Shown: piece after piece, positions 1-5,061 of the stretch
Layout of the letters: the number at the start of each line of letters is the position of its first letter
How positions within the stretch are numbered: the stretch's first letter is position 1
Origin: Zymomonas sp.
GTDB taxonomy: Bacteria > Pseudomonadota > Alphaproteobacteria > Sphingomonadales > Sphingomonadaceae
DNA: 5,747 nucleotides
Direction of reading: 5' to 3'
Assembly: GCA_027489105.1 (NCBI GenBank)
Contig: JAIYAJ010000299.1
Span: 1-5,747 of the forward strand
Made by a program: the position numbers and the translations under genes
Notes under the pieces: generated by a model
Seen by the model: only the letters and a program-made list of their open reading frames with translations
What the model was told of the DNA's origin: nothing
The model's database searches: none

Positions 1-2
1 CC

Positions 3-284
3 AACCGTGCGCCCGACGGCATCGTCGCGGCTTCGGACGTCATCGCCATGGCAGCGGTCCGCGCGCTGGCCGATCGCGGGCTGTCGGTTCCCGGCGACGT
101 CTCGATCATCGGCTATGACGACGTGCCGACCGCCGCGCAGTTCAGTCCGGCGCTGACCACCATCCGCCAGGATATCAGGCGCGGCGCGTTCGAGATGGTC
201 GATCGTCTGTTCCGCCGTATCGGTGGCGAAAGCTGTGACTCGGTCGTCATGGAGCCCATGTTGGTGTTGCGCGCTTCCGACTGA
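3..284 (+). CDS. LacI/GalR-family transcriptional regulator, C-terminal part (5' end outside window)
   Basis: This is the last 93 codons of a DNA-binding repressor whose effector domain has the periplasmic-binding-protein fold. The reading frame is open from the left edge of the window and ends at TGA 282-284. The visible segment carries the family signature of the second subdomain: PDGIVAASDVIAMAAVRAL, then GLSVPGDVSIIGYDDVP, then FSPALTTIRQD, followed by an amphipathic tail. In LacI/GalR proteins this part helps form the sugar-binding cleft and the dimer interface. The helix-turn-helix would lie upstream and is not seen, so the effector and target genes cannot be named. The protein ends at the usual distance (about 45 residues) after the TTIRQD motif, so the C-terminus looks intact. 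Its stop lies three bases from the stop of the convergent DedA gene, so it is probably an independent unit belonging with genes to the left. Confidence 0.9.
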   Translation, partial: NRAPDGIVAASDVIAMAAVRALADRGLSVPGDVSIIGYDDVPTAAQFSPALTTIRQDIRRGAFEMVDRLFRRIGGESCDSVVMEPMLVLRASD

Positions 285-287
285 TCC

Positions 288-887
288 TCAGTTCGGGCGT
301 CGCCCGCGGGCGAGGCGCCACAGATACAGGCCGGCCATCAGCGCGAGGGCGAGGGTCGCGGCCGAATCGAGCCAGACCTCCATCTCTGAAAAGCGGGTGC
401 CGAGCAGCCATCCGCCGAATGCGAGCATCGCCGACCAGCCGATCGTGCCGAGCGCGGACCAGGCGACGAAGGGCAATATCGGCATGCGCAGCAGGCCGGC
501 GGGCACCGAGATCAGTGACCGGAGGGTCGGCGTCATCCGCCCGACGAAAACGACGAGATAGCCGTGTCGCGAAAACCAGCGCTCGGCGCGCTCGACCTCG
601 GTCCAGTCGAGCGTCAGCCAGCGGCCATGGCGCTCGATCAGCGGCCGAAATCGCTCCATGCCGAGCCATCTGGCGGCCAGATACCAGAGAAGATTGCCGA
701 GCATCGCGCCGGCCGAACCGGACAGGATGGCGCCGGGCAGCGAGAGGACACCCTTCGCCGCCTGCAGCCCGGCCATCGACATGATCACTTCGGACGGGAG
801 GGGCGGGAACACCGTCTCCGCCAGCATCAACAGGAACAGGCCGACATAGCCGCCATCGGCTATCAGCCGCTGTATCCAGTCGCTCAT
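288..887 (-). CDS. DedA-family integral membrane protein (SNARE-associated/VTT domain)
   Basis: A 199-residue inner-membrane protein of the DedA superfamily. Members are linked to flipping or recycling of lipid carriers and to membrane homeostasis; the substrate here is unknown. Family features visible are the N-terminal re-entrant motif with E24 and FPPLPSE (27-33), the glycine-rich segment around G57-G64, and the signature FVGRMTPTLRSLISVPAG (114-131). R117 and R123 in that signature have the same six-residue spacing as the two essential arginines reported in Escherichia coli DedA proteins. Hydrophobic helices follow around 137-160 and 170-192, and the tail is basic (RLARGRRPN). The length is normal for the family. 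The ATG at 887 is preceded by AAGG with a five-base spacer and lies 19 bases after the gshB stop, so it is probably the last gene of the rsmI-yraN-gshB operon. Confidence 0.92.
   Translation of the reverse strand: MSDWIQRLIADGGYVGLFLLMLAETVFPPLPSEVIMSMAGLQAAKGVLSLPGAILSGSAGAMLGNLLWYLAARWLGMERFRPLIERHGRWLTLDWTEVERAERWFSRHGYLVVFVGRMTPTLRSLISVPAGLLRMPILPFVAWSALGTIGWSAMLAFGGWLLGTRFSEMEVWLDSAATLALALMAGLYLWRLARGRRPN
294..313. repeat. GC-rich inverted repeats at the convergent lacI/dedA ends
   Basis: Two overlapping inverted repeats lie just past the regulator stop, inside the last codons of the DedA gene. CGGGC-GTC-GCCCG (294-306) could fold as a 5-bp hairpin, and TCGCCCGCGGGCGA (300-313) is a perfect 14-bp palindrome. 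Because the two stop codons are only three bases apart, any terminator must sit within coding sequence, and these are the only candidates I see. There is no T-run after either, so a role in termination is a guess; the coding constraint and GC richness alone could explain them. Confidence 0.25.
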
Positions 888-906
888 TTCGGCCTTGTCT
901 GGCGGG

Positions 907-1860
907 TCAGCGGGCGCGCAGGCGGGCTTCGATCGCGTCCCAGATCAGCGCAGGCGTGTCGGTGCCGTTGAAGCGGTCGATCGCCACGATCCCGGTGGGG
1001 GAGGTGACATTGATCTCGGTCAGGTGCCCCGCAATGACGTCGATCCCGACGAAGATCAGCCCACGTGCGGCGAGATCGGGGCCGAGCGCGGCGCAGATTT
1101 CCTCTTCGCGAGCGGTGAGCTCGGTCGCATCGGCCCGCCCGCCGGCTGCCAGGTTCGACCGGATCTCGCCGGCCTTGGGCAGGCGGTTGATCGCGCCGGA
1201 CACCTTGCCATCGACCAGCACGATCCGCTTGTCGCCTTTCGATACGTCGGGAAGGAAGGCCTGAACCATGAAGGGTTCACGCCACACCTGCCCGAACAAT
1301 TCGGTCAGCGCGGCGAGATTGGCGTCGTTGCGGCCGACATGGAACACCGCCGACCCGGCATTGCCGTAGAGCGGCTTGACCACGACCTCGCCATGCTCGG
1401 CATGAAAGGCGCGCGCATCCTCCAGTCGGCGGGTGATCATCGTCGGTGGCATGAAGCGCGCATAATCGAGCACGAACAGCTTTTCGGGGGCGTTGCGCAC
1501 CGAGGCGGGGTCGTTGACCACCAGCGTCTTGTGCTGGATCCGCTCGAGCAGATGCGTCGCGGTGATGTAAGCGAGGTCGAACGGCGGGTCCTGCCGCATC
1601 AGGACGACGTCGACATCGTCGGCCAGGTCGATGACCTCGATTTCGCCGACAGCGAAATGATCGCCGGCGACCCGCTGCAGCTTCAGGATCTGCCGCGCCG
1701 GCGCCATCACCCGCCCGTCGCGATAGCAGAGGTCGCCCGCCTGATAATGCCAGAGCTTGTGGCCGCGCTCGAGCGCGCCGAGCATGATCGCGAAGGTGGA
1801 ATCGCCCGCGATGTTGATCGTCTCCAGCGGGTCCATCTGGACGGCGACGTTGAGGGTCAT
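907..1860 (-). CDS. gshB: Glutathione synthetase (ATP-grasp)
   Basis: The protein catalyses the ATP-dependent joining of gamma-glutamylcysteine and glycine, the second and last step of glutathione synthesis in the cytoplasm. At 317 residues it matches the bacterial GshB length. Motifs run in the expected order: an N-terminal substrate domain with QMDPLETINIAGDSTF (8-23), MRQDPPFD (88-95), VNDP (115-118) and NAPEKL (123-128). The ATP-grasp part has VVVKPLYGNAG (159-169) with the nucleotide-binding lysine and glycine loop, GDKRIVLVDG (209-218), EIRSNLAAGG (232-241), and the metal-ligand region GIDVI (272-276) with EINVTSPTG (282-290). The ATG at 1860 has GGAG six bases upstream on its strand. 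It lies 67 bases after the yraN stop. I see no broken motif, so the enzyme should be active. The long open frame on the opposite strand (895-1986) is a by-product of GC bias. Confidence 0.97.
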   Translation of the reverse strand: MTLNVAVQMDPLETINIAGDSTFAIMLGALERGHKLWHYQAGDLCYRDGRVMAPARQILKLQRVAGDHFAVGEIEVIDLADDVDVVLMRQDPPFDLAYITATHLLERIQHKTLVVNDPASVRNAPEKLFVLDYARFMPPTMITRRLEDARAFHAEHGEVVVKPLYGNAGSAVFHVGRNDANLAALTELFGQVWREPFMVQAFLPDVSKGDKRIVLVDGKVSGAINRLPKAGEIRSNLAAGGRADATELTAREEEICAALGPDLAARGLIFVGIDVIAGHLTEINVTSPTGIVAIDRFNGTDTPALIWDAIEARLRAR

Positions 1861-1927
1861 GGCGGGCTCCGTAAGTTGCGCCGTCCATCTAGGGGTTCGC
1901 AGGTCGTTCCGCTACCCCCGCCCGGCG

Positions 1928-2287
1928 TCAGCCATGCCAGACGTTGCGCAGATGGACCGGCAGCCGCCAGGGGCGCAGCAGGATGACGTCGATCCGCACC
2001 TCTTCGGCGCCCTTGCCATAGCGGGGGAGGAGCGCATGGGCGGCATCGACCACCCGCCGCAGACGCTGCTCGTCGATCGCAAGGTCGAGCGCTTCCTGCG
2101 TCCCGCGCGTCTTCACCTCGACGAAGGCGAGGGTGCGGTTACGGCGCGCGATGAGATCGACCTCGCCGCGACCTGTTTTCACGCGTTGACCCACGATACG
2201 CCAGCCATGCAGTCTGAGCCACCAAGCAGCTAGTATCTCGCCGCGACGGCCTTGCCGCTCTGCTTGTTGGTGCCTCCGTTCAATCAA
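1928..2287 (-). CDS. yraN: YraN/UPF0102 family protein (endonuclease-like fold), probable TTG start
   Basis: A member of the UPF0102 family, which has a PD-(D/E)XK nuclease-like fold and is usually found beside rsmI; its biochemical role is not settled. Numbered from the TTG at 2287-2285, the conserved core is AERQGRRGE (ending at E17), then GRGEVDLIARR with E42 and D44, then LAFVEVKTR with E57 and K59, the expected catalytic-type set. That start gives 119 residues, the usual family size, with the conserved AE..GRRGE block about ten residues in. The only in-frame ATG upstream (2368) would add 27 residues encoded wholly inside the preceding gene and unlike the family. I prefer TTG: GAGG stands seven bases before it, and the preceding gene's TGA overlaps it (TTGA). 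The start is inferred; the identity is firm. Confidence 0.88.
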   Translation of the reverse strand: MIERRHQQAERQGRRGEILAAWWLRLHGWRIVGQRVKTGRGEVDLIARRNRTLAFVEVKTRGTQEALDLAIDEQRLRRVVDAAHALLPRYGKGAEEVRIDVILLRPWRLPVHLRNVWHG

Positions 2288-2655
2288 AAGCCAGCCTCGT
2301 TTCTCCAGATCATGACGGCGGCCAACGCGAGCGTTACAACAAAAGTTCTGTTCGTCAGTCTCCGCCACTTTAGGATCGCCGCCTGTAGCGGCTCCGGTAA
2401 ATCCACGATCTTACCCCAAAGAAGGTTGATGGCAGGGTCCACAAACGAAACTCGCGGAAAGTTGAAGCGGCTATCGCCAAGCCAGCGACCATCCTCACCT
2501 TTGATCTGTCGAGCCACCGAAACAGCATTATTTCGAGCACGGAAGGACATAATGGCGAGTGTGAGCGCAGCGATCGCGAGAAGATTCTGAATCGTATCCG
2601 CTGGCGATAAGCCCGGAGCAATTGGCAGGCCATGAAAAGTAATTTGAATCGGCAT
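2284..2655 (-). CDS. Unrecognised small membrane protein, two predicted helices, lower-GC insert between rsmI and yraN
   Basis: I do not recognise this 123-residue protein. It has a hydrophobic stretch at about 21-38 (IQNLLAIAALTLAIMSF), a polar middle of about 60 residues with DGRWLGDSRFNFPRVSF, and a second hydrophobic stretch at about 102-117 (NRTFVVTLALAAVMIW), ending in RNEAGF. This suggests two membrane passes around a soluble loop. The ATG at 2655 has GAGAGGAAGG just upstream, a strong ribosome binding site. The gene looks foreign: the lines I counted are about 53-55% GC against visibly higher GC around, and it uses TTA twice, CTA twice and AGA three times. Its TGA (2286-2284) overlaps the likely TTG start of yraN. 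A real gene seems more likely than a random frame because of the ribosome site, membrane pattern and coupled end. No function can be assigned. Confidence 0.65.
   Translation of the reverse strand: MPIQITFHGLPIAPGLSPADTIQNLLAIAALTLAIMSFRARNNAVSVARQIKGEDGRWLGDSRFNFPRVSFVDPAINLLWGKIVDLPEPLQAAILKWRRLTNRTFVVTLALAAVMIWRNEAGF
2295..2298 (-). promoter_or_regulatory. Ribosome binding site supporting the TTG start of yraN
   Basis: On the minus strand GAGG is followed by a seven-base spacer and then TTG (2287-2285). It lies within the last codons of the upstream membrane-protein gene, an arrangement suited to translational coupling. It is the best Shine-Dalgarno-like match near the conserved part of yraN, though short enough to occur by chance. 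Confidence 0.45.
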
Positions 2656-2696
2656 GCCTTCCTCTCTTCAATATACCTATTTAATCGATAGCCGCC

Positions 2697-2703
2697 TGCC
2701 TCC
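2697..2703 (-). repeat. 7-bp direct repeat GGAGGCA flanking the inserted segment (partner at 2271-2277)
   Basis: On the minus strand GGAGGCA begins immediately after the rsmI stop codon and occurs again at 2277-2271, inside the first codons of yraN. The two copies bracket the lower-GC membrane-protein gene. They might be a target-site duplication or a recombination microhomology, but GGAGG is also a common ribosome-site sequence, so chance is a real alternative. The copy beside rsmI may be the original yraN ribosome binding site, now separated from its gene. Confidence 0.3.
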
Positions 2704-3588
2704 TCACTCCCCCCCACCCTTCATCGCCATCGCCCTTGCGTAGAGGTCGCGGCGGTTGAGGCCGGTTGCGCGGGCGACTTCGCCGGCCGCTTTTGCGGCC
2801 GGGAGGTGCTGGAGGGCGGTCCGGAGCAGGGCTTCGGCGTCGTCCTGGGTGGCGGCAGGTGCCGGGCCGGGCGGGCCGACCACGATCACGATCTCGCCCT
2901 TGGGGCCGGATTCGGCATAGCGCTCGGCCAGCTGCGACAGAGGGGCGGCGACGCTCTCTTCGAAGCGCTTGCTGATCTCCCGCACGACGGCGGCTTCGCG
3001 GTCGCCCAGTCCCTTGGCGAGGGCGGCGAGCGTGGCGCCGAGGCGCGGGCCCGATTCGTAGAGGATCAGTGTCGCGCGGATGGCGGCCACCTCCTCGATC
3101 GCCTCGGCGCGGGCCTTTTCCTTCGACGGCAGGAATCCGAGGAAGAAGAAGCGGTCGGTGGGAAGGCCGGCGAGCGTCAGCGCGGCGACGGCGGCACAGG
3201 GGCCGGGGATGGTGGTGACGGCGATGCCGGCGGCGCGCGCGTCCCGGACCAGCTTGTAACCGGGATCGGAGATCAGCGGCGTGCCCGCGTCGGAGACCAG
3301 CGCAACCGGCGCATGGGCCATTCGCTCGACCAGTCCGGGGCGAACCTTGTCGGCGTTATGGTCGTGATAGGGGGTCATCGGTCGTTTGATGCCGAGATGG
3401 TGGAGCAGCTTGGCGGTGACCCGGCTGTCCTCCACCGCAATCGCTTCGACGCGTGATAGGATCGATGCGGCGCGCGGGGACAGGTCGCCCAAGTTGCCGA
3501 TCGGGGTGGCCACGATATACAGGCCTGGGGGGAGGGGTGCTTCGGATGCCTGGGCATCGGTCGCGTCCGTTTCGACAAACTGGCTCAT
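2704..3588 (-). CDS. rsmI: 16S rRNA (cytidine(1402)-2'-O)-methyltransferase RsmI
   Basis: The enzyme uses S-adenosylmethionine to methylate the 2'-hydroxyl of C1402 in 16S rRNA, in the decoding centre of the small ribosomal subunit. The 294-residue product has the tetrapyrrole-methylase fold and its signatures in order: LYIVATPIGNLGDLSPRA (23-40), EDSR (53-56), YHDHN (74-78), ALVSDAGTPLISDPG (96-110), IPGPCA (127-132), FFFLGFLPSKEKAR, LILYESGPRL, and a C-terminal region with LNRRDLYARAMAMKG. The frame is open upstream to 3783, but those extra residues lie antisense to the divergent lipoprotein gene and do not resemble the family; the ATG at 3588 places the first conserved strand at residue 23. 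The ribosome site is weak. It is the first gene of the minus-strand operon leading to yraN and gshB. Confidence 0.96.
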   Translation of the reverse strand: MSQFVETDATDAQASEAPLPPGLYIVATPIGNLGDLSPRAASILSRVEAIAVEDSRVTAKLLHHLGIKRPMTPYHDHNADKVRPGLVERMAHAPVALVSDAGTPLISDPGYKLVRDARAAGIAVTTIPGPCAAVAALTLAGLPTDRFFFLGFLPSKEKARAEAIEEVAAIRATLILYESGPRLGATLAALAKGLGDREAAVVREISKRFEESVAAPLSQLAERYAESGPKGEIVIVVGPPGPAPAATQDDAEALLRTALQHLPAAKAAGEVARATGLNRRDLYARAMAMKGGGE

Positions 3589-3600
3589 AAGGCGGATCTG

Positions 3601-4785
3601 ATGGCAGAGGCTGTTGCATATAGGCAAGCTGGACATGCATGGCTCAAGGGAGCGGTGCTCGGACTGGCCGCTCTGCTGGCGGGCTGCCAGGGCATGGTCC
3701 CGAAGGGCCGGCCGGGCCCGGCCACGCCGGTCCCGGTGGAGAAGGAGGACGGTAGCGACGTCCCGCAGGACAGCGCCCGGCACCGGGTTGCCCTGCTGGT
3801 GCCGCTAAGCGGCGCCAATGCGGCGGTCGGGCAGTCGATCGCCAATGCCGCGACGATGGCGCTGATCGACACCGGCAACAAATCGGTGCGGATGACCACC
3901 TATGACACCGCCGGCGGCGCGGTGGCCGCGGCCAATCGCGCGATCGCGGACGGCAATGTCCTGTTCCTGGGACCGCTCCTGTCCGAGGATGCGGCCGCGG
4001 TCGCCCCGGCGGCGCGCAAGGCCGGCATCGCGGTGATTTCCTATTCGAACGATGTCGCGGTTGCCGGCAATGGCGTGTTTGTGATGGGCTTCTCGCCGAC
4101 CCAGTCGATCGACCGGGTCATCCGCTTTGCCCGGTCCAAGGGCTTGCAACGCTTCGCTGCGCTGATCCCGACCGGGCAATATGGACGCAACGCCTCCACC
4201 GCGATCATCCATTCGGTCGAGAGCGCCGATGGCAATCTCGTCGCGATGAAAAGCTATGAACGCACCGGCGCTTCGCTGCAGAAGGCGGTGGCGGATCTCG
4301 GGCGGACCCAGCAGGAATGGGATGCGGTTCTCGTCGCGGACAATGCGCGTCTGGCGGCGGGCGCGGTGCCGATGCTGCGGAAGGTCTCGCCTGCCAAGGC
4401 GAAGATATTGGGCACCGAGTTGTGGGCGGCCGAGCAATCGGCGCTGACCGCACCGGCGCTGTCGGGGGCCTGGTTCGCCAGCGTCTCGGACGCGCGCTAT
4501 CGCCAGCTCGCGACGGCCTATCGCCGCCAGTTCGGCAAGGCGCCGTTCCGGCTGGCCAGCCTCGGCTATGATTCGATGCTGCTGGTGGTGAAGATCGCGG
4601 GCGACTGGAAAGTCGGCTCGAAATTTCCCGTTGCCGCGCTGCGGGACAAGGATGGGTTCGTCGGTGTCGACGGTGCGTTCCGATTTGGGATGAACGGCGT
4701 GGCCGAACGGGCGCTGGAAGTGGGCGAAGCTAGCCCTGCTGGCGTGAAGACCGTTTCGCCGGCTCCGGGCAGCTTCAAGGAGTAA
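3601..4785 (+). CDS. Penicillin-binding protein activator-like lipoprotein (LpoA C-domain type, periplasmic-binding fold)
   Basis: A predicted lipoprotein of 394 residues. The N-terminus has a basic residue (K16), a hydrophobic core and the lipobox LLAGC, giving C29 as the lipidated residue with Q at +2, which suggests the outer membrane facing the periplasm. A proline-rich linker (about 33-60) follows, then a type I periplasmic-binding fold beginning RVALLVPLSGANAAVGQSI (62 on), with VLFLGPLLSEDAAAVAPAAR, GIAVISYSND, RFAALIPTGQYGR and LASLGYDSMLLV. This corresponds to the C-terminal domain of Escherichia coli LpoA, which stimulates peptidoglycan synthase PBP1A; the N-terminal TPR part of LpoA is absent, as is usual for the alphaproteobacterial proteins placed in this group. 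Activation of a penicillin-binding protein is therefore inferred, not shown. The ATG at 3601 has AAGG eight bases upstream. The gene ends in tandem stops TAA TGA and diverges from rsmI. Confidence 0.88.
   Translation: MAEAVAYRQAGHAWLKGAVLGLAALLAGCQGMVPKGRPGPATPVPVEKEDGSDVPQDSARHRVALLVPLSGANAAVGQSIANAATMALIDTGNKSVRMTTYDTAGGAVAAANRAIADGNVLFLGPLLSEDAAAVAPAARKAGIAVISYSNDVAVAGNGVFVMGFSPTQSIDRVIRFARSKGLQRFAALIPTGQYGRNASTAIIHSVESADGNLVAMKSYERTGASLQKAVADLGRTQQEWDAVLVADNARLAAGAVPMLRKVSPAKAKILGTELWAAEQSALTAPALSGAWFASVSDARYRQLATAYRRQFGKAPFRLASLGYDSMLLVVKIAGDWKVGSKFPVAALRDKDGFVGVDGAFRFGMNGVAERALEVGEASPAGVKTVSPAPGSFKE
3617..3647 (-). promoter_or_regulatory. Possible rsmI operon promoter
   Basis: Reading the minus strand, TTGAGC (3647-3642) is followed after 18 bases by CTATAT (3623-3618), or after 19 by TATATG, placing a start site roughly 20-25 bases before the rsmI ATG. 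It falls inside the first codons of the divergent lipoprotein gene, as it must, since only 12 bases separate the two start codons. The match to a sigma-70-type consensus is only partial. Confidence 0.3.
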
Positions 4786-4812
4786 TGAGAGTAAGGACGA
4801 TTGGATGCTGAA

Positions 4813-4844
4813 GGCGGCGGAGATGCTGGGCATCGTCCGCCGCC
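4813..4844. terminator. GC stem-loop between convergent genes, possible bidirectional terminator
   Basis: GGCGGCGGAGATGC (4813-4826), loop TGG, then GCATC, a single bulged G at 4835, and TCCGCCGCC to 4844 form a 14-bp stem broken by one bulge. It lies 27 bases after the lipoprotein stop and nine bases from the stop of the convergent small ORF. No T-run follows on either strand, so it departs from the textbook intrinsic terminator, but stem strength and position between converging genes favour a role in ending or protecting transcripts from both sides. Confidence 0.55.
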
Positions 4845-4853
4845 GTCCTGCAT

Positions 4854-4937
4854 TCAGAGCGCGACGACCACACCGATCGCGAGCGCCTGTGCTGCGATCG
4901 CGAGGAGCGCAGTGGTAGCACCTTCAAAATAACGCAT
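4854..4937 (-). CDS. Small single-helix membrane peptide, 27 residues
   Basis: A short frame from ATG 4937 to TGA 4854. The peptide starts MRYFEGA and continues as an uninterrupted hydrophobic stretch from T8 to L27 (TTALLAIAAQALAIGVVVAL) with no charged residue after E5: one membrane-spanning helix with almost no soluble part. Evidence that it is translated is a clean AGGA eight bases before the ATG in an A-rich leader, and a position between hemW (same strand, 124 bases upstream) and a strong stem-loop just past its stop. An in-frame extension to an ATG at 5036 would add a polar, arginine-rich stretch through the intergenic dyads and lacks this ribosome site. Function is unknown. Alternatives are a chance frame, or a hydrophobic toxin-like or complex-associated peptide; nothing in the sequence decides among these. 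Confidence 0.5.
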   Translation of the reverse strand: MRYFEGATTALLAIAAQALAIGVVVAL

Positions 4938-4945
4938 TTTTCTTT

Positions 4946-4949
4946 TCCT
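4946..4949 (-). promoter_or_regulatory. Ribosome binding site of the 27-residue ORF
   Basis: AGGA on the minus strand is followed by the eight-base spacer AAAGAAAA and then ATG. The purine-rich, unstructured leader in an otherwise GC-rich region is typical of an efficient start and is the main reason for preferring this ATG over the longer in-frame option. Confidence 0.5.
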
Positions 4950-4969
4950 GCGAATATGTTTTGTTATCT

Positions 4970-4987
4970 CGCACATGCGATTGTGCG
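4970..4987. repeat. Inverted repeat CGCACA-N6-TGTGCG upstream of the small ORF
   Basis: Perfect 6-bp arms CGCACA (4970-4975) and TGTGCG (4982-4987) enclose six bases. On the minus strand it ends about 20 bases before the ribosome site of the small ORF, so it could be an operator or a leader hairpin. It is not followed by a T-run, so it is unlikely to be an intrinsic terminator of hemW. Confidence 0.35.
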
Positions 4988-5019
4988 GTGCCGCGCGCTC
5001 TATGCCTGACATCGATTCG

Positions 5020-5052
5020 ACGCAATTTCGTAACAAGTTACCGCAGTTGCGT
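5020..5052. repeat. Nested dyad ACGCAA..GTAACAAGTTAC..TTGCGT downstream of hemW
   Basis: A perfect 12-bp palindrome GTAACAAGTTAC (5030-5041) is itself bracketed by perfect 6-bp arms ACGCAA (5020-5025) and TTGCGT (5047-5052), with spacers of four and five bases. It begins nine bases after the hemW stop in transcription direction. Such nesting fits a protein-binding site for a dimeric regulator, or a weak stem-loop at the end of the hemW message; there is no T-run after it. The region is AT-richer than its surroundings. Confidence 0.4.
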
Positions 5053-5061
5053 TTTGTGCAA

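Noticed and set aside
895..1986. 363-codon open frame on the + strand
   Set aside because: It lies wholly antisense to gshB, which is a textbook match. The translation is low-complexity and rich in D, G, R and H, as expected for a frame opened by high GC.
2288..2368. 27-residue N-terminal extension of yraN to the ATG at 2368
   Set aside because: It is encoded entirely inside the upstream gene in another frame, is unlike the family N-terminus, and would make the protein longer than usual.
2252..2590. + strand frame containing SGSGKST, resembling a Walker A nucleotide-binding loop
   Set aside because: The motif stands alone, without the surrounding strand-loop-helix pattern or a Walker B motif. 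The frame overlaps both yraN and the membrane-protein gene, which have ribosome sites and better protein character.
2670..2683. AT-rich TAAATA and TATATT as possible -10 elements for the inserted membrane-protein gene
   Set aside because: Neither has a -35-like hexamer at proper spacing, and TATATT would place the start site within the ribosome site; co-transcription from rsmI is simpler.
3589..3783. 65-residue N-terminal extension of RsmI
   Set aside because: It is antisense to the lipoprotein signal-peptide region, has no family similarity, and the ATG at 3588 fits known RsmI lengths.
3805..4833. 342-codon open frame on the minus strand
   Set aside because: It is antisense to the LpoA-like lipoprotein, rich in R, H, G and Q, without any recognisable domain; a shadow of the real gene.
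4804..4917. 37-codon + strand frame (MLKAAEMLGIVRRR...) with an AAGGA-like site upstream
   Set aside because: It runs through the stem-loop and antisense to the 27-residue ORF, and its arginine-rich translation reflects GC content; the stem-loop explains the sequence better.
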